A stretch of 64,000 bases of DNA from the NCBI RefSeq assembly GCF_014805825.1, contig NZ_CP061941.1, forward strand, positions 3,534,001 through 3,598,000, written 5' to 3'. The stretch is from Marinomonas algicola. Its GTDB lineage: Bacteria > Pseudomonadota > Gammaproteobacteria > Pseudomonadales > Marinomonadaceae. A program made the translations under genes and the position numbers. Positions 1-9,226 of this stretch are shown piece after piece; the stretch's first letter is position 1, and the number at the start of each line of letters is the position of its first letter. The notes under the pieces are model-generated. The model saw nothing but the letters and a program-made list of their open reading frames with translations, did not search any database and was not told the DNA's origin.

Positions 1-69
1 AACGAAGAGGCATCGATTCATAAAGCTTAATAGCGACAAATGACTATCACGATTGCGGCGATTCAATGC

Positions 70-104
70 AAAAGCACCGTACCACAAACGCAGTAACACG
101 GTGC
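70..104 (-). terminator. possible terminator downstream of gph
   Basis: A 7-bp inverted repeat (GCACCGT at 74-80 with ACGGTGC at 98-104) is followed on the minus strand by four T. It lies about 30 bp past the gph stop. The loop is long (17 nt) and the T-run short, so it is a weak terminator or an attenuator. I see no gene in the first 131 bases. Confidence 0.35.
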
Positions 105-131
105 CGATCAAATGGTTAAGGAGGGTCTGGT

Positions 132-812
132 TTAAATGAGTAGCTCAGTCAAATCATCTGCAACCAGATCAGCGCCCAAGGAGAGCAAATCAATTCCTTG
201 ATTATAGCCATAGGTTAGCAACATGCTTTTGAAACCTGCTGCCGTTGCCGCCCTGTGATCGGTAATGGAATCGCCTATCATAAGACAGTTTTTAGGGTCG
301 GCCTCAACCGTTTCACAACAATGCAATAATGGCATAGGTGAAGGTTTCTTTTCTTCTAAGGTATCACCACCAAGCTGCCAAGAAAAATACTCACTGATTG
401 CAAAGTGCTCTAATATTGGCTGGACAAATACACTGGGTTTGTTCGTGACCAGAGCCATTGGGATGCCTGCACGTTTAAAGGCTTTTAACAGTTGCACCAC
501 ATTAGGGTATAACGTGGTTTTTTCTGTTAAGTGGTCACGATAATACAATAAGAAATCTCGATAACAATTCTCGGCCAACTCGTTGGGAAGATCGGCCCAC
601 TGCATAGCTTGCTCTATCAATTTTGCGGCACCAAATCCAACCCATGTACGCACTCGGTCTTCACCAGCCGGATTTGCCCCCGCTTGCAGCAAGGCGTGAT
701 CGACCGCTTGAGCCAAGTCAGGCACACTGTCTATTAACGTTCCATCAAGGTCTAGACAGACAAGTTCAGGCCAATCGTCAAACCATTCATTTAGTTTATT
801 CGGCACTCTCAT
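132..812 (-). CDS. gph: phosphoglycolate phosphatase (HAD family)
   Basis: A 226-aa cytosolic HAD-superfamily phosphatase. It should hydrolyse 2-phosphoglycolate to glycolate and phosphate, a salvage or detoxification step. All four HAD motifs are visible: DLDGTL at residues 21-26 (nucleophile Asp21), the VTNKPS segment, a following lysine in KKPSP, and MIGDSITDHRAA near the C-terminus with the acidic metal ligands. Its ATG overlaps the rpe stop by 4 bp (ATGA), so the two genes are translationally coupled, as in the rpe-gph operons of many gammaproteobacteria. That pairing favours Gph over other HAD phosphatases; substrate assignment is by family and context only. Confidence 0.9.
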   Translation of the reverse strand: MRVPNKLNEWFDDWPELVCLDLDGTLIDSVPDLAQAVDHALLQAGANPAGEDRVRTWVGFGAAKLIEQAMQWADLPNELAENCYRDFLLYYRDHLTEKTTLYPNVVQLLKAFKRAGIPMALVTNKPSVFVQPILEHFAISEYFSWQLGGDTLEEKKPSPMPLLHCCETVEADPKNCLMIGDSITDHRAATAAGFKSMLLTYGYNQGIDLLSLGADLVADDLTELLI

Positions 813-1483
813 GCGCGCACCGTTTTTAAAGAGGATCGCATGGAATCGATGGCCTGTTTGTAATCTGGCTTACCAAAAATTGCTGATCCAGCGACAAAGG
901 TATCGGCTCCTGCCGCAGCGATCTCAGCTATATTGTCTTGCGTTACACCACCATCAACCTCTAGACGAATGTTGTAACCACTTGCGTCAATCAATGCTCT
1001 CGCTTCTTTTAGTTTTTCCAAGGTTTCTGGAATAAACTTTTGACCACCAAACCCTGGGTTAACCGACATCAACATGACAATGTCTAGCTTATCCATAACA
1101 TGTTTCATATGATGCAGAGGCGTTGCAGGATTAAACACTAGACCGGCTTTACAGCCAGCGTCGCGTATTAATTGCAATGAGCGGTCGATGTGTTCAGACG
1201 CTTCAGGGTGAAAGGTAATATAACTTGCTCCTGCAGCCAAAAAGTCCGTTATCATGCTATCAACTGGCTTTACCATAAGATGAACATCGATCTCTGCGGT
1301 TACCCCATGCTTACGAAGCGCTTTACAGACCATAGGTCCAATCGTTAAATTGGGTACGTAATGATTATCCATTACATCAAAATGAATAATGTCCGCCCCT
1401 GCGGCTAATACTTGGTCAACTTCGTCACCAAGTCGAGCAAAATCGGCGGCCAAAATAGAAGGCGCGATAAAAAAATCGTTCAT
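809..1483 (-). CDS. rpe: ribulose-phosphate 3-epimerase
   Basis: A 224-aa TIM-barrel enzyme that interconverts ribulose 5-phosphate and xylulose 5-phosphate in the pentose phosphate pathway. Visible family signatures are IAPSILAADF at the N-terminus, HFDVMDNHYVPN with a metal ligand, the central MSVNPGFGGQKF phosphate loop, VDGGV and AGSAIF near the C-terminus. Length is typical. A good ribosome binding site (GGAG) lies about 8 bases before the ATG. It is the first gene of an rpe-gph unit and is divergent from the DUF3530 gene, with a 68-bp shared upstream region. Confidence 0.96.
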   Translation of the reverse strand: MNDFFIAPSILAADFARLGDEVDQVLAAGADIIHFDVMDNHYVPNLTIGPMVCKALRKHGVTAEIDVHLMVKPVDSMITDFLAAGASYITFHPEASEHIDRSLQLIRDAGCKAGLVFNPATPLHHMKHVMDKLDIVMLMSVNPGFGGQKFIPETLEKLKEARALIDASGYNIRLEVDGGVTQDNIAEIAAAGADTFVAGSAIFGKPDYKQAIDSMRSSLKTVRA

Positions 1484-1551
1484 AGTAAACTCCGTGATCA
1501 GATTGGGCTAAAATTATCCATATTCTAACAAGGCAAGTAAGATAAGTATTT

Positions 1552-2577
1552 ATGATAGCGATTAAAAAACGTGGCTTTTTCCAGTTAATCACCTTTGCTA
1601 CGGGTCTGATTCTTTCTTTGACGACTCTAGCGGCTGAAGATGATGAAACCGAAACACCACCCGCTCAGAGTGCCGCAACCGGTGGTACTCGTGAGGCGAT
1701 TGATCTTGCCAGCCCACAGGCGCAGCGAATTAACGCCTTAATTGCGTCAATTTCAATCAACAGAGCGCATGAAATCGAAACCATTGAATCTCCTAACGAT
1801 GCGTTTTTAGGCCTTTTTCGAGAGTCGACAACAGGAGACCCACAAGGCTGCATACTTTTACTACACGGTAATAATGAACACCCTGATTGGCCACAAGTCA
1901 TCAGCCCCATCCGCAACAGTTTGATTGATAACAGTTGGTGCACCTTATCTATCGAAATACCCGATACCACAAAGCGTTTTGAGCTGCCTTCTTTACCAAA
2001 CAGAGAGAACGCCACTGGAAACTCAGACGAAAATACAAGCACACAACCCCAGGAGGGAGAAAAAACACTGCCTAATGAAGAGATTGTTTTTAACCGAATT
2101 GAGCTAGCTAGGCAACATTTACAAGAAAAAGGTTACAACCGATTGGTTTTTCTGGGGCATGGCTCAGGTGGCGCATACGCATTAAAGTATGCGGTCGATA
2201 ACGCTATATCAGGCAGTGCGCTACTGTTAATTGAGCCTGTTTCTCCGACGCCTTTTAGCGATTATGAAATTGCAGAGTTAATCGAGGTGGTCCGTTTACC
2301 CGTATTGGATTATTATTTTGACACGCACGATAAAAACAATCGATTTGCGCAATATCGATTATCAGCATCTAAAAAAAGAGTCTCAAAATCAGATGCTTAC
2401 ATACAAATAAAAGCGCCGAAAAACAGGCGCTATGGCGCACTCGGAGAAAAGCGACTGACGCAACGAGTTTGGGGTTTTTTGAAACAGAATACCCATCAAT
2501 CAGATCAAACGAGACCTTTACCAAAGGTGAATAAAAGCCTCTTTAGTGAAGACCCTTTACAAGATGAAGGAGTGTAA
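1552..2577 (+). CDS. DUF3530 family secreted protein, alpha/beta-hydrolase-like
   Basis: A 341-aa protein with an N-terminal signal peptide (hydrophobic stretch about residues 10-28, ending LAA) and then a low-complexity, Thr/Ala-rich linker. The body resembles the DUF3530 family, which has an alpha/beta-hydrolase-like fold: GCILLLHGNNEHPDWP looks like the oxyanion-hole strand-loop, and VFLGHGSGGAYALKYA resembles a nucleophile elbow (G-H-G-S-G-G). The likely location is the periplasm. Function is unknown; activity cannot be asserted. The ATG is preceded by AAGGCAAG. A perfect 10-bp hairpin spans the stop codon. Confidence 0.75.
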   Translation: MIAIKKRGFFQLITFATGLILSLTTLAAEDDETETPPAQSAATGGTREAIDLASPQAQRINALIASISINRAHEIETIESPNDAFLGLFRESTTGDPQGCILLLHGNNEHPDWPQVISPIRNSLIDNSWCTLSIEIPDTTKRFELPSLPNRENATGNSDENTSTQPQEGEKTLPNEEIVFNRIELARQHLQEKGYNRLVFLGHGSGGAYALKYAVDNAISGSALLLIEPVSPTPFSDYEIAELIEVVRLPVLDYYFDTHDKNNRFAQYRLSASKKRVSKSDAYIQIKAPKNRRYGALGEKRLTQRVWGFLKQNTHQSDQTRPLPKVNKSLFSEDPLQDEGV

Positions 2578-2583
2578 AGGGTC
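2551..2583. terminator. 10-bp inverted repeat spanning the DUF3530 stop codon
   Basis: GACCCTTTAC (2551-2560) pairs perfectly with GTAAAGGGTC (2574-2583) around a 13-nt loop. The TAA stop lies inside the right arm. There is no T-run immediately after it on either strand, so it may be a Rho-type 3' end stabiliser or a bidirectional transcription barrier between two convergent genes. Confidence 0.4.
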
Positions 2584-2596
2584 CGATCGACTGTGA

Positions 2597-3385
2597 TTAT
2601 TTGCGGGCTTTTTTAATAAGCTCATACGCCGATTGAATTTCTTGTGTACGCTGTTTAGCCAGCGTCAGCATCTCTTCAGGTAACCCTTGAGCGGCCAGTT
2701 TGTCAGGATGGTTTTTACTCATTAATTTACGGTAGGCTTTTTTAATTTCCGCATCCGTCATATCCGCTGTTACGCCCAATGCTTCATAAGCCGACTTCAA
2801 CAAATCGGTATCGCTTGTTTGGCCATTCGCTCGTCCTTGATTAAATTGCGCTTGCTGTTTAATTTGAATATGTAAAGCTTCAAATTCCGCCACACTAATC
2901 CCTAAATGAGCACAGACTTGTGATACAAACGATTTTTCTTCTACGCTGAAGTGGCCGTCAGCATATGAGCAAACCAATAAAACCTCGATAAGCTGTCGAG
3001 TCAAAACACTATTCGGCCCCATAATTTGTTGGAAGTGATTCAACACCCCTACTAAATCAAAGTTAGCCGATCTACCTTCATTAAATAACCGTTTTGCTTC
3101 CTGTTGAGCCAAGGAAGACAATCCCATTCTTTGCATAATGGCTTCTGCAATTTGAATCTCTGATGAAGAGACATGACCATCCACTTTGGCCAGTCTACCC
3201 ATTAACAAGAACAGTGTCTGAAAGAAGACGGATTGCTGTTGTTTAAGGTTTTCTCTACTGGCTCTTGTATGAAATATCATAGGACGACGTGTACGATCAG
3301 CCGTATGGCCAATGATTAAACCTCCAATCAAACCAAAAACACCAAGCCATAAATACCCTATTACAGCGCCAACTATTTTCCACAT
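2597..3385 (-). CDS. djlA: DnaJ-like co-chaperone DjlA, membrane anchored
   Basis: A 262-aa protein with one N-terminal transmembrane helix (WKIVGAVIGYLWLGVFGLIG followed by GLIIGH), a TerB-like helical domain in the middle and a C-terminal J-domain with the HPD motif at about residues 226-228. DjlA stimulates DnaK and has been linked to envelope stress and capsule regulation in E. coli. I place the start at 3385 because CTGGAGAAAATTTCGC precedes this ATG and E. coli DjlA begins at the same point. An in-frame ATG 11 codons upstream (3418) has no ribosome binding site. The gene is divergent from lptD, a conserved arrangement. Confidence 0.88.
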   Translation of the reverse strand: MWKIVGAVIGYLWLGVFGLIGGLIIGHTADRTRRPMIFHTRASRENLKQQQSVFFQTLFLLMGRLAKVDGHVSSSEIQIAEAIMQRMGLSSLAQQEAKRLFNEGRSANFDLVGVLNHFQQIMGPNSVLTRQLIEVLLVCSYADGHFSVEEKSFVSQVCAHLGISVAEFEALHIQIKQQAQFNQGRANGQTSDTDLLKSAYEALGVTADMTDAEIKKAYRKLMSKNHPDKLAAQGLPEEMLTLAKQRTQEIQSAYELIKKARK

Positions 3386-3478
3386 GCGAAATTTTCTCCA
3401 GTAATCGGTAGCCCACATAGGCTTGGTTAGATTATCATTTAGTTATTTATTAACCCCAATAAGGGAATTACACCATTA

Positions 3479-5761
3479 ATGGGCTATCTACCGCAAAATA
3501 TTAGTATACCGTGCATCAGTCGATTTATTCCCGCTTGTGCGTTAATTTTTCAAGGTCTTTTCATTATCCCTCATGTTAATGGTGCTGAATGGGACTGGTT
3601 GCCAACAGAGGCATTAACTCAAGAACAAAGATCCACCGTCAAGCAATATTGCCGAGGCCAATATATTGATGCTTGGCAAAGCAGTCACAACGGCAATACA
3701 AACTTAAGTGCAGATCTAATCTATAAGACACCGGATGGCACTTTATATTTAGAGGGTGCGGCCGAACTTATCCAGCCTCAACAGTCATTAAAAGCAGAAA
3801 ACATCCTAGGTAAAAAAGGCGTATATTACCAAGCCGAAGGTGACGTAGAGCTACGCTCAAAAGGCCAACTGATTCGCAGCCAGAAAACCTTTTTGGCGGA
3901 CCCTGAAACCAATTTAGAGACACGCTTTGAGAAAGCCCGTTTTTTACGTCATAGCTCTGGTTCGCACGGGCAAGCTGAGCGCTTAATTAAAGACTCTGAG
4001 GGCGTTATTTTCATTGAAGAAGGTTTCTACACGACCTGCGAGCCAAATAGTGGCAGCTGGAAACTGTTCGGATCGTCTATCGTACTGAACCCCAATACGG
4101 GGTTTGGTACAGCAAAGCATGTGCAAATTAAGGTAAGTGACTTCCCTATTTTCTATATACCTTGGTTACGCTTTCCTCTAGACAATGAGCGGCATACTGG
4201 TTTTTTATTTCCAGACTTCAGTTACTCAAACAGTAAAGGCATTGGATTTTCTGCGCCCTTCTATTGGAATATTGCACCTAACTACGATGCGACAATCACG
4301 CCCCACTTTATTGAAAATGAAGGTGAAGGCCTCGATATTGAGCTTCGACACTTATCGAGAAACGGCTTAACACAATACGAAGAAAGTGACTTTTTTCATC
4401 AAAAAGACGGCCGTCAAACGGCCCGAAAATTGACTTCAACACAAACAATCAATGATCAATTTACGGCGGGTATTATTCTAGAACAAGTCAATGCCGACAA
4501 CGACTTTCCATCTCAAACCAGCATTAATTTATCGGATAAAGATAATTATCAAAGACAAGCATACGTTAACTTCAATGAAGGAAACCTCACAGCAACTGCG
4601 GCTATAAAAACCTATCAAACACCACTTGATAGCATTGATCAACCCTTTGAATGGCGTCCTAGGTTCGATACCTCCTATCGCTATTCAAATACCCTGTTAG
4701 ACTATAAACCAACGGCGCAATACACGGATTTTTACGACCCAGATGAAAACCAAACTGACGGCCAACGGTTTGCGTTAAATCAATCGATCGCTCTTAACTT
4801 TCAGAATCAGTGGGGCTCCTTGTCACCAGGAATGTTACAACAGTTTCGTGCTTACGATTTGAATCGCTATGACGGTCGTTCAAATAGCTCGGAAGGAATC
4901 AATCACATTTCACATTATGTGGATGCAAACATGGCCTTTGATCGGCGCTTTATTGTCGATAACAAAAACTGGACTCAAACTCTTGAACCTAAAATAAGTT
5001 ATTTAAACGCACCCTTTAAAAACCAGGATAATCTGCCTAATTTTGATACCAGTGAGCCTGTTTTACTCTATGACAATGCCTTTTCTCATAAGCGTTTTAG
5101 TGGTAATGATAGAGTGGGAGATACAGAACAAGTTACACTAGGGCTTGAAAGCTATGTTTTTGACTCAAATAATCAGGAACGATGGGGATTTAAATTAGGC
5201 CAGATTTTATATTTAGCAGACAGAGAAATTGATGTCGATGGCTCATCAACCAGTGATATCAACAAAAATAACACCAGTTCCCTTTTAAGTGCAATTTCTT
5301 ATAAAGAGGCTAACAGCTTAAGTATCACAGCGAATGTAAACTATGACCCAAACATTAACTTATTGGATCTTGGGCAGCTTTCTATGCAATTGAGATCGGA
5401 CAGTGGGGTTGTTGTAAAAAGCAGTTATTTAAAAACAGTCGATAAAAAGACCCGTGATACCGATTTAGAACAACTGGATTTCCAGACTATTGTTCCTTTA
5501 GATGATAATTGGCATTTTCTTTATCAACACACTTATGACTGGGTGGAACATGAAGACACTAAGAAAGTAGCGGGCTTTGGCTTTGAAAACTGCTGTTTAA
5601 AGCTTTCATTTAGCTACCAGCTCACTAGAGATGACGATAATCAATTTGATGAAGGCATCTATTTACAATTTATTTTACGCAGTTTAAGTGGCGTTGGCAG
5701 TGCTAGTAGCACTGATAATATCGCCTCTGAGTACTGGAACGATGGAAAAACCGGATATTAA
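3479..5761 (+). CDS. lptD: LPS-assembly outer membrane protein LptD
   Basis: A 760-aa outer membrane protein that, with LptE, inserts lipopolysaccharide into the outer leaflet. A signal peptide (about 1-36, ending VNGA) is followed by an OstA/LptA-like beta-jellyroll domain (about 60-200) and a C-terminal beta-barrel. Four cysteines that could make the two structural disulfides are present: Cys58, Cys187 and the adjacent pair Cys705-Cys706. This matches the E. coli pattern of two N-terminal cysteines and a C-terminal CC pair. It heads the lptD-surA-pdxA-rsmA-apaG-apaH operon; surA, whose product helps fold LptD, starts 2 bp after the stop. Confidence 0.96.
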   Translation: MGYLPQNISIPCISRFIPACALIFQGLFIIPHVNGAEWDWLPTEALTQEQRSTVKQYCRGQYIDAWQSSHNGNTNLSADLIYKTPDGTLYLEGAAELIQPQQSLKAENILGKKGVYYQAEGDVELRSKGQLIRSQKTFLADPETNLETRFEKARFLRHSSGSHGQAERLIKDSEGVIFIEEGFYTTCEPNSGSWKLFGSSIVLNPNTGFGTAKHVQIKVSDFPIFYIPWLRFPLDNERHTGFLFPDFSYSNSKGIGFSAPFYWNIAPNYDATITPHFIENEGEGLDIELRHLSRNGLTQYEESDFFHQKDGRQTARKLTSTQTINDQFTAGIILEQVNADNDFPSQTSINLSDKDNYQRQAYVNFNEGNLTATAAIKTYQTPLDSIDQPFEWRPRFDTSYRYSNTLLDYKPTAQYTDFYDPDENQTDGQRFALNQSIALNFQNQWGSLSPGMLQQFRAYDLNRYDGRSNSSEGINHISHYVDANMAFDRRFIVDNKNWTQTLEPKISYLNAPFKNQDNLPNFDTSEPVLLYDNAFSHKRFSGNDRVGDTEQVTLGLESYVFDSNNQERWGFKLGQILYLADREIDVDGSSTSDINKNNTSSLLSAISYKEANSLSITANVNYDPNINLLDLGQLSMQLRSDSGVVVKSSYLKTVDKKTRDTDLEQLDFQTIVPLDDNWHFLYQHTYDWVEHEDTKKVAGFGFENCCLKLSFSYQLTRDDDNQFDEGIYLQFILRSLSGVGSASSTDNIASEYWNDGKTGY

Positions 5762-5763
5762 AC

Positions 5764-7011
5764 ATGAAAAAAATACTCCCTATTTTAGGCACTTTACTCT
5801 TTTTAACGCCTTTTCAAACAAGTTTTGCGGCACCTCAAAAAATTGATGGTATTGCCGCCATCGTTAACTCTGAAGCGATCTTAGAAAGTGATATCGAAAC
5901 TCGCTTTCGCATTATTAGAGAAAGAGTACCAAACGGTATTTATAATGCCGACATTCGCCGACAAATACTCACGTCAATGATTGATGAGTATGTGCAATCT
6001 AATTATGCCAACAGAGCCGGGATTCGCGTTAGCCCAGCCGATGTTGACCGTGCCATACTTAGCGTGGCCAGTAAAATGAGAACGGATTTAGTCGGTTTTA
6101 AACAAGCTTTGCAACAACAAGGCATAGAATACAACCGTTATCGTACTCAAATTGAAAACGAAATATTAATGACTAATATCAAAAGACAAGTCATCAAAGA
6201 ACGCATTACCATTACAGACCTTGAAATTGATGACTTCCTTAACTCCCCAGAAAGTTTGGCGCAGTCAAAAGACGAAGTGCATCTGAGACATTTATTGGTG
6301 CGTTCAAAAGACACCGTTAAGGCGGAAGAAAAAATCAAAGAGATTGCGTCTGTCATTCAAACTGAAGAGGATTTTATCCGTTTGGCCATTAGTCAATCAG
6401 ATGGCTCGGCGGCCGTTCAAGGTGGCGATTTAGGATGGCGACCTACCAATGAACTGCCGTCATTATTTGTCAGAGCCCTTTCTACTGGATACGGTCCCTT
6501 TTATGGCCCAATTCAAAGTAATGCGGGATTTCATTTATTATGGGTAGTCGATAAAAGAGTCTCTGATGTTGAATTGCAAAAACAAACGAAAGCAAGGCAC
6601 ATTCTGATTAAGCCCAACGCCATTCGCAGTGTCAGCCAGGCCCAAGAGTTTGCAGAGAACTTATATAGACGCCTAGAAAAAGGTGAAGATTTTGCGACCC
6701 TAGCAAAAGAATACAGTGAAGATGAAGGCTCCGCGCTAAAAGGTGGTGACCTAGACTGGGTCGCTCCTGGAGCAATGGTACCGCCATTCGAACAAACCAT
6801 GAATCAAACGTTTGTTGGTCGGTTCAGCCGTCCTTTTCGCACTAACTTCGGCTGGCATATCGTTCAAGTTGACGGTCGCCGTAGTGCTGATGTAAGTGAT
6901 AAAGTCAAAAAAGAGAATGCGGAACGTGCTCTTATCGCTCAAAAACAAGACCTAGTATTAAGTAATTGGCTTGATGAATTAAAAAGTCAGGCATTTATCG
7001 ACATAAAATAA
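5764..7011 (+). CDS. surA: periplasmic chaperone and peptidyl-prolyl isomerase SurA
   Basis: A 415-aa periplasmic chaperone that escorts outer membrane proteins, including LptD, to the BAM complex. It has a signal peptide (about 1-22, ending SFA), the SurA N-terminal domain (KIDGIAAIVNSEAILESDIE), and two parvulin-type domains. The first begins near DEVHLRHLLVRS (about residue 172) and the second near TKARHILIKPN (about 280), each with its GGDLGW or GGDLDW loop. Length is close to the E. coli protein (428 aa). It lies 2 bp after lptD, so the two are probably translated from one message. Confidence 0.96.
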   Translation: MKKILPILGTLLFLTPFQTSFAAPQKIDGIAAIVNSEAILESDIETRFRIIRERVPNGIYNADIRRQILTSMIDEYVQSNYANRAGIRVSPADVDRAILSVASKMRTDLVGFKQALQQQGIEYNRYRTQIENEILMTNIKRQVIKERITITDLEIDDFLNSPESLAQSKDEVHLRHLLVRSKDTVKAEEKIKEIASVIQTEEDFIRLAISQSDGSAAVQGGDLGWRPTNELPSLFVRALSTGYGPFYGPIQSNAGFHLLWVVDKRVSDVELQKQTKARHILIKPNAIRSVSQAQEFAENLYRRLEKGEDFATLAKEYSEDEGSALKGGDLDWVAPGAMVPPFEQTMNQTFVGRFSRPFRTNFGWHIVQVDGRRSADVSDKVKKENAERALIAQKQDLVLSNWLDELKSQAFIDIK

Positions 7012-7050
7012 TGCACACACTTTGTACGAGTACTTAATAGGGTCTTTTAG

Positions 7051-8046
7051 ATGACATTACCGATTATTGCGATTACTTCTGGCGAACCTGCTGGTATCGG
7101 CCCTGATATTATCCTCAGTGGCTTACAAAAAACCTTCATGGGAAGGCTCATCGTCTTGGCGGACCCAGATTTGTTGGAGGCCAGAGCAAAGCAGCTTGGT
7201 CTCAATGCGAACATACAGGTAGTTGAAGATGTAACGACTTTACCTAAGCATTCCGGTGGCCATATATATGTACAACGCATACCACTGAAAAAGACTGTTA
7301 CCCCAGGGGTACTGGATGTTACTAATGCCCCTTATGTACTAGAAACACTCAAAGTCGCGGGAGAAGGCTGCATTAATGGAAAGTTCGACGCTATCGTCAC
7401 GCCTCCAGTTCACAAGGGTATTCTCTGTGAAACGGGAGTGCATTTCAGTGGTCATACCGAGTTTTTTCAACAATTAACCCAATCTGATCAAGTGGTCATG
7501 ATGCTCGCAACACCGTCATTGCGGGTCGCACTGGCAACGACACATTTACCGTTAAGAGACGTTGCCGATGCCATTACACAAGACAGTTTAACGCAAGTAA
7601 TTCATGCACTGCATACAGAACTGGTTGAGAAATTTGCATTAGCTAACCCAAAAATCTTAGTCTGTGGTCTGAATCCTCATGCAGGTGAAGAGGGGCATTT
7701 AGGACATGAAGAAATTGAAATCATTACACCGACATTAGAACGCCTCCGTAAAGAAGGCATGGATTTAGTTGGCCCATTACCCGCTGACACCTTGTTTACG
7801 CCAAAGCATTTAGAGAGTTGCGACTGCGTTCTTGCAATGTATCACGACCAAGGATTACCTGTGTTAAAATACCAAGGGTTTGGTAATGCCGTAAACATTA
7901 CATTGGGGTTACCCATTATACGAACCTCCGTTGATCATGGAACAGCACTCGATCTTGCTGGCAGCGGAAACGCAAATCATGGCAGCTTAGAAGTTGCTAT
8001 TAATTACGCCATTGATATGGCCAATAACTCAAAAAAAGTTTCCTAA
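7051..8046 (+). CDS. pdxA: 4-hydroxythreonine-4-phosphate dehydrogenase
   Basis: A 331-aa enzyme of the DXP-dependent pyridoxal 5'-phosphate pathway. It oxidises 4-phosphooxy-L-threonine with NAD; the product loses CO2 before PdxJ uses it. Family signatures are the start PIIAITSGEPAGIGPDI, VHFSGHTEFF (metal-binding histidine), GLNPHAGEEGHLGHEE, PLPADTLF and MYHDQGLPVLKY. The ribosome binding site AGGG is 8 bases before the ATG. Its stop codon abuts the rsmA ATG with no gap. The surA-pdxA-rsmA-apaG-apaH order is conserved in gammaproteobacteria. Confidence 0.96.
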   Translation: MTLPIIAITSGEPAGIGPDIILSGLQKTFMGRLIVLADPDLLEARAKQLGLNANIQVVEDVTTLPKHSGGHIYVQRIPLKKTVTPGVLDVTNAPYVLETLKVAGEGCINGKFDAIVTPPVHKGILCETGVHFSGHTEFFQQLTQSDQVVMMLATPSLRVALATTHLPLRDVADAITQDSLTQVIHALHTELVEKFALANPKILVCGLNPHAGEEGHLGHEEIEIITPTLERLRKEGMDLVGPLPADTLFTPKHLESCDCVLAMYHDQGLPVLKYQGFGNAVNITLGLPIIRTSVDHGTALDLAGSGNANHGSLEVAINYAIDMANNSKKVS

Positions 8047-8844
8047 ATGAGCAAACCACAAGCACATAAAGCAAGAAAACGATTCGGACAAAACTTCCTA
8101 CATGATTATGGCGTCATTCGCAGGATTGTTGCCTGTATCGCGCCAAAAGAAGGCCAAAGACTGGTCGAAATTGGGCCTGGTAAAGGCGCGTTAACAGAAG
8201 GCATTATCAGTGTTACCAAAGAAATGGACGTGGTGGAATTAGACCGCGACTTAATACCGATATTGAAAGTGAATCTGTTTCGTTTTCCTGACCTTAGAGT
8301 ACATGAAGCGGATGCCATGAAGTTTGATTTTTCTTCATTGGCGGCGGACGGCCCTATTCGTGTTGTAGGCAATCTGCCTTATAACATTTCGACTCCCCTT
8401 ATTTTCCACTTATTAAGCCAAGCTAATGTCATTGAAGACATGCATTTTATGCTGCAAAAAGAGGTCGTGGACCGCTTAGCCGCCAGACCAGGTGATAGTT
8501 TATATGGCCGCCTAAGTGTTATGACGCAATATTATTGCCAAGTTGAAGCGCTTTTTATTGTCGGCCCAGAATCGTTTGACCCACCGCCAAAAGTGGACTC
8601 TGCGATCGTGAGAATGACGCCATATAAAGATTTACCTCACTTTGCCAATAACATCGAACTCCTTGAAACCACAGTAAGAACCGGTTTTCAACAACGTAGA
8701 AAAACGCTGAGAAACAATTTCAAGGGCGTCTTAGACGATCAAGATTTTGACACTCTGAACATTGATCCTACACTTAGGCCAGAACGATTGGACGTTGGTG
8801 ATTATGTTCGTATTTGCAACCATTTAGAACAAAAAGGACTGTAG
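8047..8844 (+). CDS. rsmA: 16S rRNA dimethyladenosine transferase
   Basis: A 265-aa methyltransferase (KsgA) that dimethylates two adjacent adenines in the 3'-terminal helix of 16S rRNA, a late checkpoint in 30S assembly. Visible are RKRFGQNFLHD at the N-terminus, the SAM-binding LVEIGPGKGALTEG, VELDRDL at the second strand, and the catalytic NLPYNIST motif. The C-terminal helical RNA-binding domain includes the FQQRRKTLRNNF segment. It starts directly at the end of pdxA; apaG begins 1 bp after its stop. Confidence 0.97.
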   Translation: MSKPQAHKARKRFGQNFLHDYGVIRRIVACIAPKEGQRLVEIGPGKGALTEGIISVTKEMDVVELDRDLIPILKVNLFRFPDLRVHEADAMKFDFSSLAADGPIRVVGNLPYNISTPLIFHLLSQANVIEDMHFMLQKEVVDRLAARPGDSLYGRLSVMTQYYCQVEALFIVGPESFDPPPKVDSAIVRMTPYKDLPHFANNIELLETTVRTGFQQRRKTLRNNFKGVLDDQDFDTLNIDPTLRPERLDVGDYVRICNHLEQKGL

Positions 8845-8845
8845 A

Positions 8846-9217
8846 ATGACCCACAAGGTTACTGTCGATGTCGTTTCGAACTACATAGAAGAGCAGTCTT
8901 TACCTGAAGATTTACGTTTTGTATTTGCTTATCACATCACTATAAAAAACCAAGGTCAGCAAGCCGCGAAGCTGCTCTCAAGACATTGGATTATTACCGA
9001 TGGTAATGAACAAGTACAAGAAGTAAAAGGCCCGGGGGTTGTTGGAGAAACGCCTTTATTACAACCAGGTGAGAGCTTCCAATACAGCAGCGGCGCTATT
9101 TTGAATACTATGGTAGGCACAATGCAGGGCCGCTACCAAATGATCTCTGATGACGGCACAGAGTTTTTAGCGGAAATACCTCCATTTACTCTTGCGGTAC
9201 CGAATCAAGTACATTAA
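8846..9217 (+). CDS. apaG: ApaG, DUF525 fibronectin-like protein
   Basis: A 123-aa single-domain protein of the ApaG/DUF525 family, with a beta-sandwich fold. Conserved stretches here are RFVFAYHITIKNQG, LLSRHWIITDG, VKGPGVVGETPLLQPGESFQY, the GXGXXG-like core and MQGRYQMI. The biochemical role of bacterial ApaG is not settled. It is nearly always next to apaH, as here, and is linked to cobalt resistance and diadenosine tetraphosphate turnover by that context. Start is 1 bp after the rsmA stop, with AAAGGA upstream. Confidence 0.95.
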   Translation: MTHKVTVDVVSNYIEEQSLPEDLRFVFAYHITIKNQGQQAAKLLSRHWIITDGNEQVQEVKGPGVVGETPLLQPGESFQYSSGAILNTMVGTMQGRYQMISDDGTEFLAEIPPFTLAVPNQVH

Positions 9218-9226
9218 GAGGTATTT

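Noticed and set aside
1..131. Start of a trpE-like gene at the left edge (minus strand), as often follows rpe-gph
   Set aside because: Only a seven-codon frame (MNRCLFV) without a ribosome binding site is inside the window; too little to call.
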